This document shows positions 27,804-35,241 of a stretch of DNA of 46,244 nt, piece after piece. Source of the stretch: a virus; IMG/VR virus record IMGVR_UViG_3300009703_003370, positions 1 to 46,244 of that record. One strand, written 5' to 3'. Numbering within the stretch: the stretch's first letter is position 1; every line of letters begins with the position of its first letter. Below the pieces are notes generated by a model. It was not told the origin of the DNA. It saw only the letters and a list, made by a program, of their open reading frames with translations, and searched no databases. The translations under genes were made by a program, and so were the position numbers.

Positions 27804-28477
27804 AGAAAAAGCAAGAAATAGAAATTGATTTTAGTAATGAAATCAAAGCGGCCAACGAGGGAAAAACCTTAAATAAACCGTTTAGAACCCCAAAGGGTCC
27901 AAAGAAATTTTCAGTCTACGTTAAAAATGAAAAAGGTAACGTAGTTAAAGTTAACTTTGGCGACCCCGATATGGAAATTAAACGCGATGATCCTGCTCGC
28001 AGAAAAAGCTTTAGAGCAAGACACAACTGTGACAGCCCCGGACCAAAATGGAAAGCCCGTTATTGGTCGTGTCGTCAATGGCGTGGAGGAAAGAAAGTGG
28101 AAGGTTCTGAAGCGGGTTACGAATGGGATGGTGAAACTATTTTTGATCATGATGAACTTTTACGAATCAATCCGTCACTAGCCTCAGTTAGCGAAGCGGC
28201 AGAACCAACGCCATCAAACGATGAGAGTCACGATCAATACATGAGTCGCTGTCAAAAAGCTGGGTACACAAAAGAAGAATGTATGAAAGCTCACGAAGGT
28301 CATACATTTAAAGAGGAAAACTCAGAAGCTAAACAGGGACTGTGGGACAATATTCGTAAAAAGAAAAAGCGCGAAGGAAAAAATTATCGTCCGGCAAAAC
28401 CGGGAGACAAAGACTATCCCGATCCAAAAGCTTTAAAGAAAGCTCAGCAACCCTCAAAAAAGAAGAAAAAAAAGTGA
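27800..28477 (+). CDS. environmental-phage conserved protein (two modules)
   Basis: 225 residues, GTG start, 4-base overlap with the protease gene. Module 1 (about 25-110) has PKKFSVYVKNEKGNVVKVNF and KSFRARHNCDSPGPKWKARY, followed by WSCRQW; this block recurs in many marine phage genomes. Module 2 at the C-terminus, GLWDNIRKKKKREGKNYRPA followed by KPGDKDYP, is also common in viruses. Between them is a Cys-bearing YMSRCQKAGYTKEECMKAH. Biochemical role unknown. Co-located with the protease, so it may be a substrate or structural partner. Confidence 0.6.
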   Translation: MKKKQEIEIDFSNEIKAANEGKTLNKPFRTPKGPKKFSVYVKNEKGNVVKVNFGDPDMEIKRDDPARRKSFRARHNCDSPGPKWKARYWSCRQWRGGKKVEGSEAGYEWDGETIFDHDELLRINPSLASVSEAAEPTPSNDESHDQYMSRCQKAGYTKEECMKAHEGHTFKEENSEAKQGLWDNIRKKKKREGKNYRPAKPGDKDYPDPKALKKAQQPSKKKKKK

Positions 28478-28890
28478 AAGAACAACATCCAGAAGCGCAT
28501 CAGTATAAGCAATTAGCTAAAGACATGGAGTTTCATGAGTCCAAGAAGTTTTCATCAGATGATCGAAAAGTAGTACTTGTGGACGTTGATGAAACTATTT
28601 GTTTTTATCCTGACAAAAGACAGTATAATTTAGCTACCCCCGACAAAGATAATATAGCTAAAATAAACAAGCTATATGACCAAGGTTGGTATGTAGTCTA
28701 TTGGACTGCTAGAGGCGGCTCCCAAAAATCTATTTCACTCGGCAAGTGTTATTATGAATTTACTTGGAAGCAATTAGAATCTTGGGGCTGTAAGTTTCAT
28801 GACCTTTCTACCGGATCAAAGGGGAAATATATTAAACCCGCTTGCGATATGGTAATAGATGATAAAGCTAAAAGGATCGAGGAAATATAA
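28474..28890 (+). CDS. HAD-superfamily phosphatase-like protein
   Basis: 138 residues, GTG start, 4-base overlap. HAD motif I is VVLVDVDETICFYPD (D-x-D-x-T), with Asp nucleophile and acid/base. YVVYWTARGGSQKS corresponds to motif II (Thr), and CDMVIDDKAKRIEE to motif IV (Asp-Asp). It resembles capsule or polynucleotide-end phosphatases of the LMBR1/PNKP-like HAD group. Substrate unknown; sugar phosphates are plausible given the glycan genes. Confidence 0.75.
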   Translation: MKEQHPEAHQYKQLAKDMEFHESKKFSSDDRKVVLVDVDETICFYPDKRQYNLATPDKDNIAKINKLYDQGWYVVYWTARGGSQKSISLGKCYYEFTWKQLESWGCKFHDLSTGSKGKYIKPACDMVIDDKAKRIEEI

Positions 28891-29021
28891 TGTCGAAAAA
28901 GGCTTCATTAGGCTATCAAAAACCCAAAGGTAAAAAGACCCGTCAAGGCTGCGGTAAACGCAGTAAGGGCATGAAGAGATATAGAGGTCAAGGAGGCCCA
29001 AGAAAAAGATGTAAAAAATGA
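28890..29021 (+). CDS. 43-aa basic Gly/Lys/Arg-rich protein
   Basis: ATG at 28890 shares a base with the previous TAA; the stop overlaps the next ATG. MSKKASLGYQKPKGKKTRQG, then KRSKGMKRYRGQGGPRKRCK. About 45% Lys/Arg plus Gly. The composition is ribosomal-protein-like and it probably binds nucleic acid. The tight coupling on both sides supports a real gene. Confidence 0.55.
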   Translation: MSKKASLGYQKPKGKKTRQGCGKRSKGMKRYRGQGGPRKRCKK

Positions 29022-30136
29022 GAGCAGTTGTATTAGGCGTGGGTAGAATGGGAACCGCTATCGCTTGGGCGATGGATAAACTGGGTTTTCATGTAATTGG
29101 TATGGACACCAACCCAAAAGCGGCGGATAATATTCCGCGTAAAATAAATTTAGTCGACGGTAAGACGCCCAATAATGAATTCTTTATTGTTAGTGACGCC
29201 GAGGATATTTGCACTGGACTAGAGGGTCAACAAAAACCAGATATTGTGATAAGCAGCCTACCTTACCACCAAACCGAAATCGTAGGTAAGTGGTGCATTG
29301 ATCATGGCGTAAGATATTGCGATTTAGGAGGAAGAGTCGATGTATCTCAGAACATAAATGAACACGCAAACCAGAAAGGTAGAAAACCCGTTTTTACCGA
29401 CTTAGGCTTGGCTCCCGGATTAGTCAATATTTTAGCCGAGGAAGCGAAATACGAGACGCGGGGAGCAAAGAGTATAGAAATGTTTGTTGGCGGCTTGCCA
29501 CAAGCTTGGGATCTAGGAAATCCCCTAAAATATGAGTGTACTTGGTCTATCGACGGACTAATCAATGAATACGAAGATGACTGCATTGTTTTAAAAAACG
29601 GACAGGAGAAAGTAGTAAAAGGCATGGAAGGATACCAGTTGGTAGATTTCGAAGGCGAAGACCTTGAGGCGTTTTATACAAGCGGGGGTGCATCACATAC
29701 AATTAATACCATGAAAAACGCTGGTGTTGAAGACTGTTCTTATAAAACTTTGCGATATCTGGGGCATAGAGATATCGTTAGATTCTTAATAAGAAAAAGC
29801 GGACTGTCTTCTTCGGAGTTGGCTAAATTATTTATTAACGGATGCCCAGAAACAGAGCATGGAGATAGAGTTTTAATTCATGTAAATGCCGAGAATGGCC
29901 CGCTCAAGTGGAAACAGTATATAGAAGTGTTGAGCGATGATAAGTTTAGCGCAATGCAGAAAGCTACAGCGTTTCCTATTTCCTGTGTGGCGTCGTTAAT
30001 GGCCGAAGGTAAACTTGAAGGAAATAAAGAGCAGCATAGAGACTATTGGACTAAATACCCGAAAGCCTTGACGTATGCAGACGTTCCACATGCAGTTTTC
30101 AAAAAGAGATTGTTAACACTTGGCCTTGAGGTTTAA
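29018..30136 (+). CDS. saccharopine dehydrogenase-like protein
   Basis: 372 residues. N-terminal Rossmann motif MRAVVLGVGRMGTAIAWAMD (GxGxMG) with Asp at the end of strand 2 (VIGMDTNP). DIVISSLPYHQTEIVGKWCI, then VFTDLGLAPGLVNILAEEA, as in saccharopine reductase/dehydrogenases of the Lys9/LYS1-like group. It would interconvert saccharopine and aminoadipate semialdehyde plus glutamate. An exact substrate cannot be read. Coupled by a 4-base overlap upstream and 1 base downstream. Confidence 0.8.
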   Translation: MRAVVLGVGRMGTAIAWAMDKLGFHVIGMDTNPKAADNIPRKINLVDGKTPNNEFFIVSDAEDICTGLEGQQKPDIVISSLPYHQTEIVGKWCIDHGVRYCDLGGRVDVSQNINEHANQKGRKPVFTDLGLAPGLVNILAEEAKYETRGAKSIEMFVGGLPQAWDLGNPLKYECTWSIDGLINEYEDDCIVLKNGQEKVVKGMEGYQLVDFEGEDLEAFYTSGGASHTINTMKNAGVEDCSYKTLRYLGHRDIVRFLIRKSGLSSSELAKLFINGCPETEHGDRVLIHVNAENGPLKWKQYIEVLSDDKFSAMQKATAFPISCVASLMAEGKLEGNKEQHRDYWTKYPKALTYADVPHAVFKKRLLTLGLEV

Positions 30137-30573
30137 TGCTTGAAAAGTCTCTATTAAAATATTACGAAGAACTGAATCTTCTAGATGAGGGAGTACTAGT
30201 ATTAGCAGAAGAAAAAGAAGATAGGTATATTAATAAGGTAATACCTAAAATAGAACCTCATATAGATATTTTTTTAGTTAATACGTTTCAAAAGGATCAT
30301 TTAGCGTATGACAATGTATATAGTTTTTCCTTAAAGGATTTTAAGTCATTTTCGGCAATTAAATATGAAATGATTCAAAATAATAATCCTTACGATTCAT
30401 TAGACATCAACAAAATAATAAGATACTGGGAAAAGGTCAAAACTGGGGGAGTATTAGCTTTAACTTTAATAGATAAGAACTACGTCTCTGAAATAACAAG
30501 GTTGATAAACTTTACCCCTGAAATGTGGAGCGATAAAGACGGGGCAGCGGTTTACAGGAAAGAAAGCTCTTGA
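30136..30573 (+). CDS. 145-aa methyltransferase-fold-like protein
   Basis: Strand/helix alternation: DEGVLVLAEEKEDRYINKVI, then IDIFLVNTFQKDHLAYDNVY, then WEKVKTGGVLALTLIDKNYV. The last resembles the L-K-P-G-G-x-L post-IV strand of class I methyltransferases, but a glycine-rich SAM motif I is missing. It may be a degenerate or minimal Rossmann protein. Coupled to the saccharopine dehydrogenase gene by a 1-base overlap. Function unknown. Confidence 0.5.
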   Translation: MLEKSLLKYYEELNLLDEGVLVLAEEKEDRYINKVIPKIEPHIDIFLVNTFQKDHLAYDNVYSFSLKDFKSFSAIKYEMIQNNNPYDSLDINKIIRYWEKVKTGGVLALTLIDKNYVSEITRLINFTPEMWSDKDGAAVYRKESS

Positions 30574-30599
30574 CTATTTATGCAAGTTCATGATAATAT
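30570..30599 (+). promoter_or_regulatory. sigma70-like promoter for the ECF sigma gene, leaderless architecture
   Basis: TTGACT, 18-base spacer, TAATAT, then 9 bases to the ATG at 30609. The -35 overlaps the preceding stop codon. Confidence 0.68.
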
Positions 30600-30608
30600 G
30601 TAAGTTGA

Positions 30609-31205
30609 ATGGACTATAGCAAAATAAAAGAAGCGGAGTTAATATCATTATCCCAACAGGGAGACAATTCTGCCTTCGACCAATTGATAAAGGATAATAA
30701 ACAGAAAGTTTACTTATCAGTTCTGTCTAAGAAGAAGAATCCAGATTCAGCCGAAGAAATTACTCAAAAAGCAATAATAAAAGCTTGGAAAAATATTGAT
30801 AAATTTCAAGGTAAGTCTAGTTTTTATACTTGGGTATACAGAATTAGTCATAATTTAATTATTGACGAATACAGAAAAGAACAAAGACGTAAAGAAGTTT
30901 CCCTAGACGAAAGAATGGAAGAATGGGGAGGCTCTTTTGAGAAAAAACTGGAAGGAGTTGAGCCTCAAGGGTTTGAAAATTTAGCTAATGAAGAGTTGGG
31001 AGAGACTATCGGTGAGGCGATAAATAAACTTTCTCCCCCACATAAAAAAACGTTAATATTATACGAAGTTGAGAATCTCAGCTATAAAGAAATAGCTGAA
31101 ATTATGCATTGTTCATCTGGCACGGTAATGTCAAGACTTTTTTATGCTCGAAGACAATTGAGAAAATTTTTAAATTACTCTTTAGCTCTTGACACAAAAA
31201 AATGA
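30609..31205 (+). CDS. ECF-type (RpoE-like) sigma factor
   Basis: 198 residues. Region 2: LISLSQQGDNSAFDQLIKDN, then AEEITQKAIIKAWKNIDKFQ and SSFYTWVYRISHNLIIDEYR. Region 4: INKLSPPHKKTLILYEVENL and SYKEIAEIMHCSSGTVMSRL, a canonical helix-turn-helix. It directs polymerase to specific promoters and is a typical bacterial ECF length. No anti-sigma gene is adjacent. It is the second sigma factor in the window, more host-like than the one at 9864. Confidence 0.9.
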   Translation: MDYSKIKEAELISLSQQGDNSAFDQLIKDNKQKVYLSVLSKKKNPDSAEEITQKAIIKAWKNIDKFQGKSSFYTWVYRISHNLIIDEYRKEQRRKEVSLDERMEEWGGSFEKKLEGVEPQGFENLANEELGETIGEAINKLSPPHKKTLILYEVENLSYKEIAEIMHCSSGTVMSRLFYARRQLRKFLNYSLALDTKK

Positions 31206-31759
31206 TCATGTTAGTATTAGGTATGGACTTACTAGAGAAGACAAGAACATATTTAGTGGGACACATGCAATATGCCGATGGAAGAAATTGGCGTGAAGAT
31301 GTGGAGACCGAACTGGAAAAGTTAAATATTACAGTTTTTAATCCTTATAAAAAACCCTTCGTTAAGGACGTAGACGAGGATGAAGAAGCTCGTCAAAAAA
31401 TGGCTGACGACATGGAGAATGGTTATTATAATGATGTAGCTGAAAGAATGAGCGTAGTTCGAAGCTATGATCTGAATTTAGTAGATAGATCAGATTTTAT
31501 AATTGCCCATTTATTGCCTGATGTAGCAAGCTGGGGAAGCGCAGAAGAAATTGTTACAGCAGTAAGAATGAAGAAGCCCATCTTTATTAGCATGGAGGGA
31601 GGAAAAAAGAAGACTCCCCTGTGGATGTTAGGAATGCTTCCTCATCATTACATTTACAATAATATTGATGAAGTATTAGAAATGATTCACCAAATCAATG
31701 ATGGCAAAAAATCTATCGATAGCGATAGATGGAGACTTTTAAGAAAGGAATTGAGGTAA
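31202..31759 (+). CDS. nucleoside 2-deoxyribosyltransferase-like protein
   Basis: 185 residues; ATG 31202 overlaps the sigma stop, and ATG 31223 is an alternative. YLVGHMQYADGRNWREDVET opens the Toll-like/NDT fold. VRSYDLNLVDRSDFIIAHL and SWGSAEEIVTAVRMKKPIFI carry the Asp and Glu of the family's active site. It may exchange bases between deoxynucleosides or hydrolyse deoxynucleotides, consistent with the dNTP-salvage genes nearby. Exact activity unproven. Confidence 0.72.
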   Translation: MIMLVLGMDLLEKTRTYLVGHMQYADGRNWREDVETELEKLNITVFNPYKKPFVKDVDEDEEARQKMADDMENGYYNDVAERMSVVRSYDLNLVDRSDFIIAHLLPDVASWGSAEEIVTAVRMKKPIFISMEGGKKKTPLWMLGMLPHHYIYNNIDEVLEMIHQINDGKKSIDSDRWRLLRKELR

Positions 31760-31899
31760 TGTTACCAAAATGGTTATACGAATGGGAGCGTAGGTTGGAT
31801 AATTGTAATCACCTCATGGAGTTAATGCGTACGGTCTTCGCTATCTGTACTCTTGTCTTACAGGTTATTATTTTATGTAAATTATTTGGAGTCATTTAA
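31759..31899 (+). CDS. 46-aa single-pass membrane protein
   Basis: ATG 31759 shares a base with the preceding TAA. MLPKWLYEWERRLDNCNHLM, then TVFAICTLVLQVIILCKLFG as a membrane helix near the C-terminus. It fills the gap between neighbours exactly. Function unknown. Confidence 0.5.
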   Translation: MLPKWLYEWERRLDNCNHLMELMRTVFAICTLVLQVIILCKLFGVI

Positions 31900-31900
31900 A

Positions 31901-32401
31901 ATGAAAAAAATATTAATTATAATTTTTACTTTTGCCTTAGCACTTGAAACTTTTTCCGCAGACAAAAAGCTTTCTTTAAAGGATAAATTGTCTGTTCTAA
32001 TAATTAAAAAGACACCCGTCCTAGAAGGTAAAACTGTTTCGGAGGCTATAGCCTTTTTAGGTAAAGAGATTAGAGAAGGCGGAGAGTCAAAAGTTAATAT
32101 ATATTTTGATGCTCATTCTGGAAACAAACCCGCTGATCCGTGGATGATACCATTGCACATGAGAGACCCCGACAAAACAGTTTACGACCCAACTAAGGTA
32201 AAACTTAAGGGCGCGCCGTTACCCTTTGTCAATATCACGGTGGTACAATTTTTAGAGATAATTATGAAAACAGCAGAAAGACCAACTCGTTATTACATAG
32301 ATGAGTCAGAAGTTGTTCTGCTGGAGAGAGATTATGTAGACGACTACTTCTTTAAGAATTTTATATTTAATGATGAAGACTTTGACTTTAACTCAAAATA
32401 G
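31901..32401 (+). CDS. exported protein with STN/secretin-N-like segment
   Basis: 166 residues from ATG 31901; an upstream frame extension to 31853 lies in the small membrane gene. Signal peptide KKILIIIFTFALALETFSA (residues 2-20). The mature part has EGKTVSEAIAFLGKEIREGG and VNITVVQFLEIIMKTAERPT, followed by IDESEVVLLE. This strand-helix-strand arrangement recalls STN/secretin N-domain repeats common in Verrucomicrobia and Planctomycetes. Role unknown; exported to the periplasm. Confidence 0.6.
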   Translation: MKKILIIIFTFALALETFSADKKLSLKDKLSVLIIKKTPVLEGKTVSEAIAFLGKEIREGGESKVNIYFDAHSGNKPADPWMIPLHMRDPDKTVYDPTKVKLKGAPLPFVNITVVQFLEIIMKTAERPTRYYIDESEVVLLERDYVDDYFFKNFIFNDEDFDFNSK

Positions 32402-32410
32402 AATATTATT

Positions 32411-32635
32411 ATGGATAAAAAACTAGCACTATATAACGCGCTACACGCAAGGTACACAGCGCAACACCAAGAGGCTTATGCTACATTGACTGTTTATTTT
32501 GAGACACCAGTTGGCATAGGAGAACACCCACAACACGTGGACGAAATGGCAAAACAATTAGAGGTTATGGCTAACGCAGAAGATTGCCTAGAATCTCTTG
32601 AGAGAAATTTTAAATCAGCTATTATTGGAACATAA
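32411..32635 (+). CDS. 74-aa phage protein, unknown
   Basis: MDKKLALYNALHARYTAQHQ begins a helical protein with YFETPVGIGEHPQHVDEMAK. This looks like a small phage family with an N-terminal helix and a conserved Pro-Val-Gly-Ile-Gly-Glu-His-Pro turn. Helical C-terminus with acidic residues. TAGAAT lies 6 bases before the ATG. Function unknown. Confidence 0.5.
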   Translation: MDKKLALYNALHARYTAQHQEAYATLTVYFETPVGIGEHPQHVDEMAKQLEVMANAEDCLESLERNFKSAIIGT

Positions 32636-32654
32636 GGCTGATACAAAATATAAT
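32625..32654 (+). promoter_or_regulatory. sigma70-like promoter, leaderless architecture
   Basis: TTGGAA, 18-base spacer, consensus TATAAT, then 7 bases to the ATG at 32662. Confidence 0.62.
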
Positions 32655-32661
32655 ATACATT

Positions 32662-32934
32662 ATGAACAAAGATAGAAAAGGTAGAGATATAGAAGTTGGG
32701 GATGTAGTTGCATTCGATATTCCAGTTCTCTTTGGCACGGAAGCACACCAAAATAAGATGTGGGACATCTTTTGGGGCGTTGTTAAAGAAGAGGGTATTG
32801 AAGTAGAATACTGTCCAATAACCCAAAAGAAACAGGCTATATACAGAGTTCCAGAAGACCCATCGGAAGTTCTCATTATCAAGAAGCGTCCTCCGTTTAT
32901 GGGCGAAGAAGAAAAAGAGGAACAGCCCGATTAA
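32662..32934 (+). CDS. 90-aa protein, unknown
   Basis: MNKDRKGRDIEVGDVVAFDI suggests a small beta-barrel (KOW/SH3-like) start. WDIFWGVVKEEGIEVEYCPI follows, with an acidic tail (GEEEKEEQPD). No recognised motif beyond the barrel-like pattern. It lies directly before three tRNA genes and may be co-transcribed with them. Confidence 0.5.
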   Translation: MNKDRKGRDIEVGDVVAFDIPVLFGTEAHQNKMWDIFWGVVKEEGIEVEYCPITQKKQAIYRVPEDPSEVLIIKKRPPFMGEEEKEEQPD

Positions 32935-32941
32935 AGCAAGA

Positions 32942-33016
32942 GCGGGTGTCGTATAACGGCTATTACCTCAGTCTTCCAAACTGGTGACGCGGGTTCGACT
33001 CCCGCCACCCGCTCCA
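32942..33016 (+). tRNA. tRNA-Gly (anticodon UCC)
   Basis: 75 bases. Acceptor GCGGGTG pairs with CACCCGC, anticodon loop CTTCCAA contains UCC, T-loop TTCGACT, CCA encoded. Reads GGA. First of a three-tRNA cluster. Confidence 0.92.
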
Positions 33017-33020
33017 TTTT

Positions 33021-33097
33021 GGGCAAGTAGCTCAATTGGATAGAGCAACGGTCTTCTAAACCGTAGGTTGCGGGTTCGAGTCCCGCCTTGCCTACCA
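33021..33097 (+). tRNA. tRNA-Arg (anticodon UCU)
   Basis: 77 bases. Acceptor GGGCAAG pairs with CTTGCCT (one G-U). Anticodon loop CTTCTAA contains UCU, CCA encoded. Reads AGA, a frequent Arg codon in these genes. Confidence 0.93.
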
Positions 33098-33101
33098 TTT
33101 T

Positions 33102-33176
33102 GGGCGGTTAACTCAGCGGTAGAGTATCTCGTTTACACCGAGGCTGTCGGGGGTTCGAATCCCTCACCGCCTACCA
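33102..33176 (+). tRNA. tRNA-Val (anticodon UAC)
   Basis: 75 bases. Acceptor GGGCGGT pairs with ACCGCCT. Anticodon loop TTTACAC contains UAC, CCA encoded. Reads GUA. Confidence 0.92.
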
Positions 33177-33204
33177 ATTTATTTATTTTTTTAGATAAAA
33201 GGGC

Positions 33205-33210
33205 TATAAT
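33205..33210 (+). promoter_or_regulatory. TATAAT element 5 bases before the proline dehydrogenase start
   Basis: Consensus -10 with 5 bases to the GTG at 33216. No convincing -35. It lies after the tRNA cluster. Confidence 0.5.
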
Positions 33211-33215
33211 AGAAT

Positions 33216-34046
33216 GTGAGACTACTATACCCATTAGTTAAAAGATTCATTGCTGGCTATGATTTTGAGTCTGCAAAAGGAAATATTAATAAACTTTTAA
33301 ATGATGGATTTGAGGTTTCAGTGGACTACTTGGGGGAACTTAGCGAAACCAACGAAGATTGCGAAAGAGCTTTAAATCAATACATTGATATAATTGAATT
33401 TTATAAAGATGTTAGTATAAATATATCCATTAAACCAACACAATTAGGTTTAAAAATAAATCCCTACATTAGTTATAAAAAGATTGATAAAATAGCGAAA
33501 TTAGCGAAAAGATACGGTCATTCAATCAGATTAGATATGGAAGACTCCTCAGTTACGGAGTTGACTCGAAATTTAGCCATTTCTTTAAACAAAAAATATG
33601 GAAATGTAGGAGTAGCCATTCAATCTAATTTATTTAGAACCGAAGAAGATATTAGAATCTTGACAGAAAGTAAGGTGTCTGTTAGACTTGTAAAAGGAGC
33701 ATATAAAGAGAGCGAAAAGATTTCCCATACCGACGAAAAAGCGATTAAAAAGGCGTTCATTAAATATGCAACAGATTTAAAGTTAAATAAGGCGAATCAC
33801 CCAGCAATAGGCACTCATGACGAAGAATTGTTAAATAATATATCAGACAAATATTTTGATTATGAATTTTTATACGGTATTAGGCGTGATTTACAGCGCA
33901 AATTTAGAGACGATGGCCATGCTGTGCGCGTTTATGTTCCATTTGGCTCAAGCTGGATGCCTTACATAATAAGGAGGCTAAAAGAGTGGAAAAATTTAAA
34001 ATTTGTGATAACAAACATTGTTAAAGAATGGAGAAGAAAGGTATAA
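33216..34046 (+). CDS. proline dehydrogenase
   Basis: 276 residues, GTG start. The FAD-binding TIM barrel motifs are all present: VSINISIKPTQLGLKINPYI, IRLDMEDSSVTELTRNLAIS, VGVAIQSNLFRTEEDIRILT, SVRLVKGAYKESEKISHTDE, AIGTHDEELL, YEFLYGIRRDLQ and VRVYVPFGSSWMPYIIRRLK. It oxidises proline to P5C, passing electrons to the quinone pool. It is a monofunctional length similar to PutB-type enzymes. Ornithine cyclodeaminase (42620) would make proline, and the aldehyde dehydrogenase (25475) might oxidise P5C. Leads a long operon to about 40.1 kb. Confidence 0.88.
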   Translation: MRLLYPLVKRFIAGYDFESAKGNINKLLNDGFEVSVDYLGELSETNEDCERALNQYIDIIEFYKDVSINISIKPTQLGLKINPYISYKKIDKIAKLAKRYGHSIRLDMEDSSVTELTRNLAISLNKKYGNVGVAIQSNLFRTEEDIRILTESKVSVRLVKGAYKESEKISHTDEKAIKKAFIKYATDLKLNKANHPAIGTHDEELLNNISDKYFDYEFLYGIRRDLQRKFRDDGHAVRVYVPFGSSWMPYIIRRLKEWKNLKFVITNIVKEWRRKV

Positions 34047-34047
34047 T
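34018..34047 (+). promoter_or_regulatory. internal promoter-like element, leaderless architecture
   Basis: TTGTTA, 18-base spacer, TATAAT (34042-34047), then 4 bases to the ATG at 34052. It overlaps the end of the proline dehydrogenase gene, so it would be an internal promoter. Confidence 0.55.
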
Positions 34048-34051
34048 AAAA

Positions 34052-34243
34052 ATGAACTCAGAACAGGAAGAAAGAAACATTACGATAGATCATATGGTGG
34101 ATGAGAAATTCGCTGAGATTTTTTTTCTTGCAAAAGAGGAGTACTCAATTAGTGGAAATACGCCCCTAGAAAGGGAGCTTTATGATAAACTAAATTGTTA
34201 CAAGAGAGAAATAAGAGAATTTGGAGAGAAATATGGAAATTAA
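34052..34243 (+). CDS. 63-aa acidic protein
   Basis: I chose ATG 34052 (MNSEQEERNITIDHMVDEKF) because TATAAT lies 4 bases before it; the frame is open back to 34028. Helical, acidic, with no recognised motif. Overlaps the ExbB-like gene by 11 bases. Function unknown. Confidence 0.5.
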   Translation: MNSEQEERNITIDHMVDEKFAEIFFLAKEEYSISGNTPLERELYDKLNCYKREIREFGEKYGN

Positions 34244-34724
34244 TATTAAAATGAAGACCTTTACGAAATGGTTTTTACTAAACTCCTTGATGTTAACAGC
34301 AGTATTTTTTGCAGAACAAAAAGGCCTCGTATCATTAGCTATTAAAAATGATTTATCGCATATATCAATACTCATCATGGGACTTTACGTGGCCATGTCG
34401 GGTTACGTTGGTAGACTGTGCTATTTAGCAGATAGGATCAACAAAAACAAAGAATCAGAAGCCACGAGCCATTTATCAAAAAGGTCAGAGCTCGGATGGT
34501 TTGCAGCGGAGCACTTTTTCTCTTTAGGACTGTTGGGAACCATCATCGGTTTAGTAATCTCAACAGAAGGTAGTTTAGATAGCTCCTTACCTACGTCACA
34601 AATTGTCGCAGGATTAAAAGAGGGCTTAAACACTGCTTTTTATACAACTGTTTGCGGTATTGTTTTTAGCTTGCCGCTTCAAGTTCAACTTTTAATTTTA
34701 AAATTTAAATTAGAGGATAAATAA
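34233..34724 (+). CDS. MotA/TolQ/ExbB-family membrane protein
   Basis: 163 residues from ATG 34233. N-terminal membrane helices at about residues 9-25 and 45-63. The family signature is at the C-terminus: FSLGLLGTIIGLVISTEGSL and ALKEGLNTAFYTT-like GLKEGLNTAFYTTVCGIVFS, then LPLQVQLLILKFK. In ExbB/TolQ/MotA proteins these two helices line the proton path. It is smaller than typical ExbB (about 240) and lacks the large cytoplasmic loop. An ExbD-like partner is encoded at 35238. Confidence 0.75.
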   Translation: MEINIKMKTFTKWFLLNSLMLTAVFFAEQKGLVSLAIKNDLSHISILIMGLYVAMSGYVGRLCYLADRINKNKESEATSHLSKRSELGWFAAEHFFSLGLLGTIIGLVISTEGSLDSSLPTSQIVAGLKEGLNTAFYTTVCGIVFSLPLQVQLLILKFKLEDK

Positions 34725-34728
34725 TTAT

Positions 34729-35241
34729 ATGGCACACTATGCGCAGCAAGAATTTATTAATCGCTTCGTAGGAACAGAGTACTTCAACGGTAAAAAAGTT
34801 CTAGAAGTTGGCTCCCAAGACATCAACGGAAACAACAATCATCTTTATAGTAATTGTGATGTTTTGCGTATAGATTTAGGTTCCGGTAAAAATGTAGACT
34901 TAGTTTGTAATGGGGCGGATTTAGATCATCCAGATGAAACCTATGACGCAATTGTTTCCACCGAGGCGTTCGAACATGATTCTAGATTTGATGAAACCTT
35001 AAGAAATATAGTGAGGATGTTAAAGTCTGGCGGTATATTCATTTTTACTTGCGCCGGTAGAGATAGGGCCGAACACGGCACTCACCAAACGGATGAGTTT
35101 TCAAGCCCTCATACTTTGGATTTTTATAAAAATAGAGATGAAAAAGAAGTCAATCAAATTATCGATTGTAAAAAAACCTTTTCTCAATGGCAATTCGTAG
35201 ACACAGGTCAAGACCTTCAGTTCTGGGGGATTAAAAAATGA
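34729..35241 (+). CDS. class I SAM-dependent methyltransferase
   Basis: 170 residues. Motif I is KKVLEVGSQDINGNNNHLYS, then CDVLRIDLGSGKNVDLVCNG (acidic strand 2 end) and YDAIVSTEAFEHDSRFDETL, IVRMLKSGGIFIFTCAGRDR (post-IV). Resembles Methyltransf_11 enzymes. It lies between the ExbB-like and ExbD-like genes, which is unusual. Substrate unknown. Confidence 0.75.
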   Translation: MAHYAQQEFINRFVGTEYFNGKKVLEVGSQDINGNNNHLYSNCDVLRIDLGSGKNVDLVCNGADLDHPDETYDAIVSTEAFEHDSRFDETLRNIVRMLKSGGIFIFTCAGRDRAEHGTHQTDEFSSPHTLDFYKNRDEKEVNQIIDCKKTFSQWQFVDTGQDLQFWGIKK

